Below, piece by piece: positions 32,932 to 39,817 of a stretch of 64,000 nt of DNA. Position numbers and translations under genes: made by a program. Numbering within the stretch: the first letter of the stretch is position 1; every line of letters begins with the position of its first letter. The DNA lies in assembly GCA_041394405.1 (NCBI GenBank), contig JAWKIF010000012.1, positions 1-64,000 of the forward strand. Reading direction: 5' to 3'. The notes under the pieces were generated by a model. It was not told the origin of the DNA, did not search any database, and worked only from the letters and a program-made list of their open reading frames with translations. The stretch is from Microthrix sp041394405. GTDB taxonomy: Bacteria; Actinomycetota; Acidimicrobiia; Acidimicrobiales; Microtrichaceae.

Positions 32932-33950
32932 CGGTCGGCCCCCAAGGCCGCCAGCACCACGGGCGCGGCGGCCATCTGGGTGGCATGGATCTCCAAGTCG
33001 AATCCGCCGAGGTGCGAGCCCACGGCCTCGACCGCGTCGGACAGGGCGCTAGTGCGGGCCACCACCTGGCTGGCCGCCGGCGGCGAGGCGTCGGCACCGG
33101 CCAGCTCGGGCACGGGGTTGCCCACCCAGGCGGTGGCGGGACGCCCGGCGGCGACCGTTTCGATCAGCGGGGCCAGCGAGGCCACGTCGGCGCCGGCGGC
33201 CAGCGACACCATCACCCGGCCGGGGCTGCGCAGCCGATCCACCGTCTCCAGCAGCTCCAACAGCGTGGCCCCATCGTCGGTGGCGCCAACCTGAACCAAC
33301 ACGGGGTTGTCCATGCGGGCAAGCAACCGGACCGCCTCGGTGTCGGCCGCCAGCAGGTCGGCCCTGGCCACCAGCAGGTGCGCCTCCAGCAGGGCACGGC
33401 CGTCGGTGTGGGCCACGCCGGCGTCCACCCGTCCCGAGAAGTACAGCGAGGCCCGCTGGATCTGGGTGTAGACGTCGGGGTCCACGCCGCAGGCCTCAAT
33501 GAACGCCAGATCCCGCCCCAGGTTCTCCCGCACCGTCGCCCAGCGCGATGCCACCTCGGCCGGCAACTGCTCCCCGTCCAGCCAGGTGTCGGATCGGTCG
33601 AAGCTGGAGAATCCGCTCGCCACGAGGGCCCGCAGGAGGTTCGCACGGGCTGCGGTGCCGCCGACCGTCTCGGCCTCGGCGCGGTCGTCGCCGCCTCCCA
33701 GCTCGATGACCTTGAGCGTGCGACGGCCCTCCTCGGACATGGACATGCCCGTCAACGCCAAGATGAGCGCAAGCGCCGACTCCAGGTGCTCGTGGGTCAC
33801 CCCATCCCCTCGCACGGCGGCCCGCAGAAACCGGCTGTCGCGCCGGGCCAGGGCGTCGGTGTCGCGTCGGAATCGATCGAGCTCGTTGGTGACCACCAGC
33901 ATGAGGCGGGACGCTAGCGGGGTGCCCACCACGCGCCCGAACCACTTCAC
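32928..33950 (-). CDS. Class-II DAHP-synthase-like protein lacking catalytic motifs
   Basis: 340 residues. From about residue 38 it follows plant/mycobacterial class-II DAHP synthase: ANLLRALVASG (103-113), AFIEACGV (149-156), NPVLVQVG (215-222), LLETVDRLRSPGRVMVSL (233-250), LGGFDLEIHA (314-323). The functional blocks have gone. The cysteine metal ligand region GGDCAE reads RAAVRGDG. The IAGQYAKPRS region reads LGGGDDRAEA. GERTRQ reads ARADLL. CDPMHGNT reads GNPVPELA. It therefore looks like a pseudoenzyme, perhaps a regulator or scaffold. GTG start; first gene of the operon. Family assignment rests on my recall of the mycobacterial sequence. Confidence 0.65.
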   Translation of the reverse strand: MKWFGRVVGTPLASRLMLVVTNELDRFRRDTDALARRDSRFLRAAVRGDGVTHEHLESALALILALTGMSMSEEGRRTLKVIELGGGDDRAEAETVGGTAARANLLRALVASGFSSFDRSDTWLDGEQLPAEVASRWATVRENLGRDLAFIEACGVDPDVYTQIQRASLYFSGRVDAGVAHTDGRALLEAHLLVARADLLAADTEAVRLLARMDNPVLVQVGATDDGATLLELLETVDRLRSPGRVMVSLAAGADVASLAPLIETVAAGRPATAWVGNPVPELAGADASPPAASQVVARTSALSDAVEAVGSHLGGFDLEIHATQMAAAPVVLAALGADR

Positions 33951-34062
33951 GAACTGGGGACTCCCGCTGGGGCCAGAGCCCCGAAATCAATCCCCACTTC
34001 CGGGGGATGAGCGAAGTGGGGACCGTGCGTTGGGCCAGGGCCCCAAGATCTGTCCCCACTTC
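33951..34062. repeat. Two nested-palindrome units (B1 33951-34000, B2 34013-34062)
   Basis: B2 has perfect 11-bp arms GAAGTGGGGAC/GTCCCCACTTC around GGGCCAGGGCCC. B1 has GAACTGGGGA...TCCCCACTTC around GGGGCCAGAGCCCC. They fill the gap between the SRPBCC gene and the DAHPS-like operon; B1 starts directly before the GTG at 33950 on the minus strand. Confidence 0.7.
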
Positions 34063-34087
34063 CGGGGTTGAGGGGCCGGTCCTGGCG

Positions 34088-34534
34088 TCAGCCGGCGTCG
34101 ATCCAGGCCAGCAGGCGTTCACGGCTGGCGTCGATCTCGCGTTGGAGCAGCCGTTCCAGCACCGGACCGAACAGCGCGCCCCCGTAGTTGAGACGCATCT
34201 CCAGCCGGGACAGCTGGGGCTCCAGCTCGGTGACCACGCCCGACAGCACCCACGGGCTGTGATCGCGCCCGTCGTGCTCTCGTCGTTCGAAGACCACCTC
34301 CGACGGTTCGCGACACACGGTTCGAACCATGCGCAGCCGCTTGGAACGCTGCAACGGACCCACCCGGGTACCCAGCTCAACGATCCACGCCGGGCCCTCG
34401 TCCTGGTCGTGGGGATCGGCTTCCTCGACCCGCTGCACGATGTCCAGCCACGGTGGGTAGTGATCCAACAGGTTGATGCGGCCAAAGAGCGTTACACGGT
34501 CGACCGGTGCGTCCACCGAGGCAGTCACGTCCAC
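34088..34534 (-). CDS. SRPBCC-superfamily protein
   Basis: 148 residues from GTG 34534. DVTASVDAPVDRVTLFGRI opens the START/Bet v1-like fold, followed by VRTVCREPSEVVFERREHDG and a long C-terminal helix (LFGPVLERLLQREIDASRER). These proteins bind hydrophobic ligands or act as polyketide-type cyclases; no ligand can be named. It lies 10 bp after the thiamine permease gene, but a TAGGGT box 7 nt before GTG suggests its own leaderless transcript. Confidence 0.75.
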   Translation of the reverse strand: MDVTASVDAPVDRVTLFGRINLLDHYPPWLDIVQRVEEADPHDQDEGPAWIVELGTRVGPLQRSKRLRMVRTVCREPSEVVFERREHDGRDHSPWVLSGVVTELEPQLSRLEMRLNYGGALFGPVLERLLQREIDASRERLLAWIDAG

Positions 34535-34541
34535 CGGCGAA

Positions 34542-34547
34542 ACCCTA
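34542..34547 (-). promoter_or_regulatory. -10 box for the SRPBCC gene
   Basis: TAGGGT on the minus strand with a 7-nt spacer to GTG 34534. Confidence 0.35.
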
Positions 34548-36212
34548 CCGGTCCAATCGAGAGCGTTCGGCGAGCCGGTCGGCACCAACCACCAGCACCG
34601 CGCACAACACGCCCAGCAGCGCGGCCACCAGGGTGCCCAGCGACACCGCCTCGGGCGCCTGCCGCGCCAGCAGGCGCCCCACCAGGGTCGGCAGTGTGGG
34701 CGCGTCTCCCCGCACGATGAACGTGGACGCACCGAACTCCCCCAGCGCGACCGCGGCGGCCAGCGCCGCTCCCCCGGCCACCCCGACCGCAGCCAGCGGC
34801 CACAGCACCCGACGCCAGCGCTGCCCCCACCCCGCTCCAAGCATGGCGGCCGCCTCCTCCAGGCTGTCGGGCAGCGCCAGCATCACCGGCACGATCACCC
34901 CGGCAGCAAAGGGGAGCGCCATGGCGGCCTGCACGAGCACCACCGCGACGCCGCTGCCCCGAAGGTCCACCGGGCCGACCAATGCCATGAGCACGACGCC
35001 CAAGCCGATCGCAGCGGCGGACACCCCCACCGGCAGGGCCACCAGACCGCTGGCCACGGCGCCCCGACCGCGGCGCACGGCCAACCCCAGGCCCACCGCC
35101 GCAGCGGTGCACACCAGCGCCACGGCCGTCGCGTAGCCCAACGACCGGGCCACCGCCGGACCAAGCGGAGCCACGCCCCGGTCGCCCTCGACCCAGAGCT
35201 CGGCAAACCGGCCGGGCGACACCGACCCGAGCCGCGTGCCGAGCGCCACGAACGGCGCCGCGCTGAAGGCCGACACCACGGCCACCGCGCCGGCCACCCA
35301 CCACCACTCGGCTCCCCGAGGACGCCGCGGCGGGCGGAGGCCGGAGGCCGGAGCCCCAGCCCGGCCTGCGGACAGCGGCGCGGACCTCGTGACCCGCCCA
35401 GAACCTCGACGTGCCGCGCCCCCGGAGGTGCCCAGCCATACACCCGCAACGACCACCACGAAGCCCGCCTGTACCAGGGCCAACAGCGCCGCACCTCGCA
35501 GGTCCAGCAGCTGGGTACCCAGGTACCACACCTCCAGGTCGAGCGTCGCCCAGCGGGGCCCACCCAGCACCAGCACTACCCCCAGGGAACCGGCAGTCAG
35601 CAGAAACACCAGGGCGGCGGCCCGGGCGAACGCCGGGGCGAGCTGAGGCAGTGCCACGCCGGTGGCCCGCCGCCAACCGCCTGCCCCCAGGGTGCGGGCC
35701 GCCTCGTCGAGATGCTGTGGCATGGATTCGAGCCGGGCACCGACCACCGCCACCACGATGATCAGCTCGTAGGCGACGTGGGCCAGCACCACCAACGCCA
35801 GCGATTCGGCCGAGCCCGGGCGGGGCGCCACCGAACCGAGCGGCCCCGAGGGTCCGGCGAGTGCCAGCACCGCCGCCCCCACCACGACGCTGGGCAGCAC
35901 AAATGGCATGGCCACCACCGCACGCACCAGGCCCTTTCCCGGAAAGTGGAAGCGCGCCAGCACCCAGGCCACGGGAAACCCCACCACCAGCGTCGCCAGG
36001 GTGGATGCGCCGGCCTGCACCAGGGTGGTCCCGACGGTGCGGGCCAGCCGCTCGGTGACCGGCACCGTGGATTCGATGGAGCCGGGCACGCCCGACCGGG
36101 CCGCCCAGACCAGGGTGGCGAGGGGCACCAACACGCCCAGGCCCAACAGCAGCCATGCGGGAACCTGGGAGGCGGCGAGCGACCACCCAGGACGGCGCCG
36201 CCCGCTCATCAT
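34545..36212 (-). CDS. thiP: Thiamine-type ABC transporter permease (two fused BPD domains)
   Basis: 555 residues, about twelve membrane spans. Two binding-protein-dependent permease domains, each with an EAA-type loop: HLDEAARTLGAGGWRRATGV in the first half and DSLEEAAAMLGAGWGQRWRR in the second. This fused layout is that of ThiP and FbpB. The ATG overlaps the stop of thiB, and the operon is under a TPP riboswitch, which makes thiamine or a thiamine phosphate the likely cargo. The linker (about residues 275-305) is Arg/Pro/Gly-rich. No ATPase gene follows. Confidence 0.87.
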   Translation of the reverse strand: MMSGRRRPGWSLAASQVPAWLLLGLGVLVPLATLVWAARSGVPGSIESTVPVTERLARTVGTTLVQAGASTLATLVVGFPVAWVLARFHFPGKGLVRAVVAMPFVLPSVVVGAAVLALAGPSGPLGSVAPRPGSAESLALVVLAHVAYELIIVVAVVGARLESMPQHLDEAARTLGAGGWRRATGVALPQLAPAFARAAALVFLLTAGSLGVVLVLGGPRWATLDLEVWYLGTQLLDLRGAALLALVQAGFVVVVAGVWLGTSGGAARRGSGRVTRSAPLSAGRAGAPASGLRPPRRPRGAEWWWVAGAVAVVSAFSAAPFVALGTRLGSVSPGRFAELWVEGDRGVAPLGPAVARSLGYATAVALVCTAAAVGLGLAVRRGRGAVASGLVALPVGVSAAAIGLGVVLMALVGPVDLRGSGVAVVLVQAAMALPFAAGVIVPVMLALPDSLEEAAAMLGAGWGQRWRRVLWPLAAVGVAGGAALAAAVALGEFGASTFIVRGDAPTLPTLVGRLLARQAPEAVSLGTLVAALLGVLCAVLVVGADRLAERSRLDR

Positions 36213-37363
36213 CCGGTGATGGCCCGCCACTCCTCGGTCCACCGGTCGCGGTTGGCCGCGACCTCCTCGGCGTCGAGGCTGAGTGGATCCTCGGCCTTGA
36301 CCGCGAAGTCGACGAACACCTCGGGCAGTTCCACATCGGTCACGGGGTAGACGAAGTTCGCCAGCGGGATGGTGCGCTGGTAGTCGTCGCTCAGCAAGAA
36401 GGCCACCAGGTCGCGGGCCGCCTCGGGACGCTCGGTGCCTGCGAGGACCCCGGCGTATTCCACCTGCTCCACGCAGGTGGCCTCGATGACGGTGCTCTGC
36501 GGCTCGGTTCGCTCACCCTCGGAGTAGACGACCTCCGCCGGAGGGCTGGAGCCGTAGGACACCACCAGCGGGCGATCGCCCCCCGACACCGTGTAGGCGG
36601 CCTCGTAGGCATCGGACCAGTCGGCGGCGATCCGCACGTCGTTGGCCACCAAGGCCTTCCAGTAGTCCTGCCAGGCGTCCTCGCCGAAGTGATCGATGGT
36701 GCCCAGCAGAAACGCCAACCCGGGCGAGGAGGCTGCTGCGTTCTGGACCACGAGCAACCCCCGGTACGCAGGGTCGCTCAGTTGCTCCAGCGACGTTGGC
36801 ACCTCCAGCCCCTCACCCTGGAACCAGGCCTCGTCGGCGTTGACGCACACCTGACCGGTATCCACCGCCACGACCGAGTCGGCGCCGGGCCCCTCCAGGC
36901 GAAGGCGGTCCGGAACCAGCTCCAGCACCTCCTGGGGCAGGGGCTCGAACAGGTTGGCGTCGAGCGCCCGGGTCAGCAGGGTGGTATCCACCCCGAAGAG
37001 CACGTCGCCTTCCGGGTTGCCGGCCGCCAGCACCGCCCGGGACGTGACCGAGCCGGCATCGCCCTGGGCCAGCACCTCGACCTCTCGGTCGTGGCGGGTC
37101 GAGAACGCCTCGGCGGCGCCGTCATCAAGCACGAATGCGTCGTAGGTCACCAGCTCGACCGCACCCGACGCGTCGCCCCGAGCCTCGTCGCCAGATCCAT
37201 CCCCGCCGCCGCACGCGGCCGCCACCAGGGTCAGCGTCAGGGTGACGGCCCCGGCGATGAGGCCGCGCCCCCGAGTGCCGGCGTTCGTTCCGGGTTGGCT
37301 CCGCCTCGGCCATCGGCCCACCGATCGTCGGACGGCGGGGGCTGTCGTGGTGTTTTCGGTCAT
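36209..37363 (-). CDS. thiB: Thiamine-type ABC transporter substrate-binding lipoprotein
   Basis: 384 residues from ATG 37363. Lipobox LVAAACGGG after a hydrophobic stretch (GLIAGAVTLTLTLV). Mature part is ThiB-like: VELVTYDAFVLDDGAAEAF, LAAGNPEGDVLFGVDTTLLT, VCVNADEAWF, NAAASSPGLAFLLGTI and WSDAYEAAYTVSGGDRPLVV. It captures thiamine outside the membrane for ThiP. ATG overlaps the TPK stop by 4 bp. Confidence 0.87.
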   Translation of the reverse strand: MTENTTTAPAVRRSVGRWPRRSQPGTNAGTRGRGLIAGAVTLTLTLVAAACGGGDGSGDEARGDASGAVELVTYDAFVLDDGAAEAFSTRHDREVEVLAQGDAGSVTSRAVLAAGNPEGDVLFGVDTTLLTRALDANLFEPLPQEVLELVPDRLRLEGPGADSVVAVDTGQVCVNADEAWFQGEGLEVPTSLEQLSDPAYRGLLVVQNAAASSPGLAFLLGTIDHFGEDAWQDYWKALVANDVRIAADWSDAYEAAYTVSGGDRPLVVSYGSSPPAEVVYSEGERTEPQSTVIEATCVEQVEYAGVLAGTERPEAARDLVAFLLSDDYQRTIPLANFVYPVTDVELPEVFVDFAVKAEDPLSLDAEEVAANRDRWTEEWRAITG

Positions 37364-38112
37364 GTGGGGACTCCCATCGGGGTGGATCGTGTTGGCCCAG
37401 GCTGGGCCGCCTCGAAGTGGTACGGGCCCAAGGGCGAAGCACCGGGAACGAGCGGGACGCCGGGAACGATCAGCGCCACCACGCCCGAGCGAACCTCGAC
37501 CACCACCGGCCTGCGGCCGGGTTCGGCAGCGACTCGACTGGAGACCCGGTTGGAGACGCCGCGAGCCTCGTCGGGTGAGAGCCGTGCGACTTCCAACGGC
37601 CACTCCAGGCCACCGGTCGACACACCCTCGGCGGGGCCGCCCAGGGCGATGAGCGACGCGGTGCGACCGGCGTCCAGGTCGACCACCAGCCGTCGGCCGC
37701 CGCCGACCAGCCACAAGGTGGCATCTCCGAGGTGGCCCACCACATCGATGCCCTCGCGGGCAACGCCGGCCAGCGAGGCCATGGCGCCCAGCAGGTGATC
37801 GAGACGACCGCCTCCCCCGCCCAGCACCACGATGCGCTGCGCTCCCGCCCGTGCCGCCGCGTCGAGGGCCAGCTCCAGGTCGGTCTGGTCCTTTGCCGCT
37901 GGGAACCGACGCACCTCGACACCGCGCCGCCGGGCGGCCTCCAGCGTGGCACCCTCGACCGAATCGAGGTCGCCCAGCACCACGTCGACGTGCAGCCCCA
38001 GGGTCACGGCCAGCTCGAGTCCGCTGTCGGCCGCAACGCACAGGCCCACGTCGGGGGGCAACGGGGGCAGGCTCGACGGGCCCGATCCTCCAGCAACAAC
38101 GATGACGACCAT
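37360..38112 (-). CDS. Thiamine pyrophosphokinase
   Basis: 250 residues from ATG 38112, right after the riboswitch's GGAGGGA. CVAADSGLELA, VLGDLDSVE, KDQTDLELALDAA and GGGGGRLDHLLGAM are the TPK motifs that bind ATP, Mg and thiamine. The enzyme converts imported thiamine to thiamine diphosphate, so this operon couples uptake with activation. The C-terminal 35 residues (after GVVALIVPG) are less conserved. Confidence 0.9.
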   Translation of the reverse strand: MVVIVVAGGSGPSSLPPLPPDVGLCVAADSGLELAVTLGLHVDVVLGDLDSVEGATLEAARRRGVEVRRFPAAKDQTDLELALDAAARAGAQRIVVLGGGGGRLDHLLGAMASLAGVAREGIDVVGHLGDATLWLVGGGRRLVVDLDAGRTASLIALGGPAEGVSTGGLEWPLEVARLSPDEARGVSNRVSSRVAAEPGRRPVVVEVRSGVVALIVPGVPLVPGASPLGPYHFEAAQPGPTRSTPMGVPT

Positions 38113-38198
38113 GGCTCCCTCCGCTGGCATTACCCAGTTCAGGTTGCGGGTCGGCGACGTGCGTCGCCCTCTCAGCCCGGCAGTGCGAGCTCCCCGGT
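38113..38198 (-). promoter_or_regulatory. TPP riboswitch (THI box)
   Basis: Minus-strand RNA has the conserved P1/P2 start ACCGGGGAGCTCGC, the core CTGAGAGGGC, and the pyrophosphate side AACCTGAACTGGGTAATGCC, then GCGGAGGGA and the start codon 3 nt later. The ribosome binding site is inside the switch, so control is probably translational: TPP binding would hide it. Confidence 0.95.
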
Positions 38199-38209
38199 AG
38201 GTGCGGCCG

Positions 38210-38215
38210 ACTCTA
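38210..38215 (-). promoter_or_regulatory. -10 box for the thiamine operon
   Basis: TAGAGT on the minus strand, overlapping the TAG stop of the acyl-CoA dehydrogenase gene, about 12 nt before the riboswitch P1 stem. Confidence 0.45.
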
Positions 38216-39370
38216 GCCGCTGCTGGGGGCGATGCCGTCCATGCGCGCCAGGGTGCGCAGCATCACCTCATCGGCGCCGCCGCCGATGGACCACAGGCGG
38301 GCGTCCCGGAAGAAGCGGGCCGTCCAGGTCTCCTCCATGTAGCCGATGCCCCCGTGGAACTGCAGGCACCAGTCGGCGACCCGCCGCAGGCTGCGGGCGG
38401 AGGTGAGCTTGGCGATGGTGGCCAGGCGGGTGACATCCTCGCCGGCGTTCACCGCGGCGGCGGCCCGGTAGTTCAGCGACCGCACCAGCTCCACCTCGGC
38501 GGTCAGCTCGGCCAGGGTGAACTGCGGATACTGGTTGGCCGACAGGGGCGCACCAAAGGCCATTCGCTCGCCCAGATACTCCCGGGTGCGAGCGAGTGCG
38601 CGCTCCATCGCGCCCACCGCCTGGTAGCTGGCCACGAGCCGTTCGTTCTGGAACTGCTGCATCTGCTGGGGAAACCCTGCGCCGACCTGGCCGATGGTGT
38701 TGGACACCGGCACACGCACGTTGTCGAACACCAGCTCGGCGGTGTCGGACCCTCGCATGCCCAACTTGTCGAGCTTTCGGCTGACCGAGAAGCCCGCCGC
38801 ATCGGTGGGGATGATGATCTGGGACACGCCTCGGGCCCCGCCCTCATCGGAGGTACGCACCAGCGCGCAGAGCCAGTCGGCCTGGGTGCCGTTGGTGATG
38901 TAGAGCTTGGCGCCGGAGATGACCCACTCATCGCCGTCGCGCACCGCCTTGGTGGAGAGGGCCGCTACGTCTGACCCGGCGTCGGGTTCGGTCACCGCGA
39001 TGGCCGCCACCATCTCGCCCCGGATGGCCGGCCCCAGGTAGCGCTCCTTCAGTTCCGGGGAGCCGAAACGGGCCAGCGCGGGGGTCGCCATGTCGGTCTG
39101 AACGCCGATGGCCATCGGGATGCCCATGCAGTCGGCCCAGCCCAGCTCCTCGCACAGGATGAGGGTGTAGAGGTGGTCTGCGCCGCCGCCGCCGTCGGCT
39201 GGGTCGTACTCCAGCCCCAACAGCCCCAACTTGCCCATCTTGGCGAACAGGTCGTGGGCGGGGAAGGTGCCCTCGGCCTCCCAGGCCTCCACGTGGGGGT
39301 TGATCTCGGTCTCGACGAACCCCCGGACGGTGGCCCGGAACAGCTCGTGCTCGTCGCTGAACTCGATCAT
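38213..39370 (-). CDS. Acyl-CoA dehydrogenase
   Basis: 385 residues. FAD-binding blocks AAIAVTEPDAGSDVAALST and WVISGAKLYITNGTQADW, then LDKLGMRGSDTAELVFDNV, and C-terminal QFHGGIGYMEETWTARFFRD. A catalytic Glu typical of short/medium-chain enzymes is not obvious at the usual place (LWSIGGGADEVML), more like long-chain or isovaleryl-type placement. ATG 39370 overlaps the upstream stop by one base, so it is coupled to the membrane protein gene before it. Confidence 0.9.
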   Translation of the reverse strand: MIEFSDEHELFRATVRGFVETEINPHVEAWEAEGTFPAHDLFAKMGKLGLLGLEYDPADGGGGADHLYTLILCEELGWADCMGIPMAIGVQTDMATPALARFGSPELKERYLGPAIRGEMVAAIAVTEPDAGSDVAALSTKAVRDGDEWVISGAKLYITNGTQADWLCALVRTSDEGGARGVSQIIIPTDAAGFSVSRKLDKLGMRGSDTAELVFDNVRVPVSNTIGQVGAGFPQQMQQFQNERLVASYQAVGAMERALARTREYLGERMAFGAPLSANQYPQFTLAELTAEVELVRSLNYRAAAAVNAGEDVTRLATIAKLTSARSLRRVADWCLQFHGGIGYMEETWTARFFRDARLWSIGGGADEVMLRTLARMDGIAPSSG

Positions 39371-39771
39371 CAGGCGCCCGGCTGGAAGACCATCAGGAAG
39401 AGGCCGACTACCAGCATCAGGTGGGTGACCCCCACGCCTGCCGACAGCTTGGCCGTGGCGCCCTCGCTGTCGTCGGTCAGGGCCGGGCGGATCAGCCCCA
39501 CGCTGATGGCGAGCGAGATGACCCACACCAGCAGTGCGCCGCCAATCCAGCCGTCGCTCATCTGGATGGCCTCATCGGACATGCCGACCAGGCCCATGCC
39601 GAAGACCCACATGGCCACCAGCGCCGGGACCACCATGTAGAGGTGCAGCTTGGCGATCTCGGCGGTCGCGCCCGCTCGCCGCAGCGGCGGATAGAGAAAC
39701 AGCGGGCCGAACGCCACCACGGCGCTCAGCACGTGCAGCAGCAACATGATCTTGTACCCGGTCGTTCCCAT
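39370..39771 (-). CDS. DUF2269-like four-span membrane protein
   Basis: 133 residues from ATG 39771. Spans: MLLLHVLSAVVAFGPLFLYP, LYMVVPALVAMWVFGMGLVG, WIGGALLVWVISLAISVGLI and GVTHLMLVVGLFLMVFQPG. The KIMLLLHVLSAVVAFGP opening fits the DUF2269 (predicted integral membrane) group. Function unknown. Start is supported by TACCAT 7 nt upstream. Confidence 0.7.
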   Translation of the reverse strand: MGTTGYKIMLLLHVLSAVVAFGPLFLYPPLRRAGATAEIAKLHLYMVVPALVAMWVFGMGLVGMSDEAIQMSDGWIGGALLVWVISLAISVGLIRPALTDDSEGATAKLSAGVGVTHLMLVVGLFLMVFQPGA

Positions 39772-39778
39772 GGCCGGG

Positions 39779-39784
39779 ATGGTA
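39779..39784 (-). promoter_or_regulatory. -10 box for the DUF2269-like gene
   Basis: TACCAT, spacer CCCGGCC, ATG: identical to the npdG start region. Confidence 0.45.
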
Positions 39785-39817
39785 CAAGCCGACCCCGGGG
39801 CGATCACCACCCGGGCG

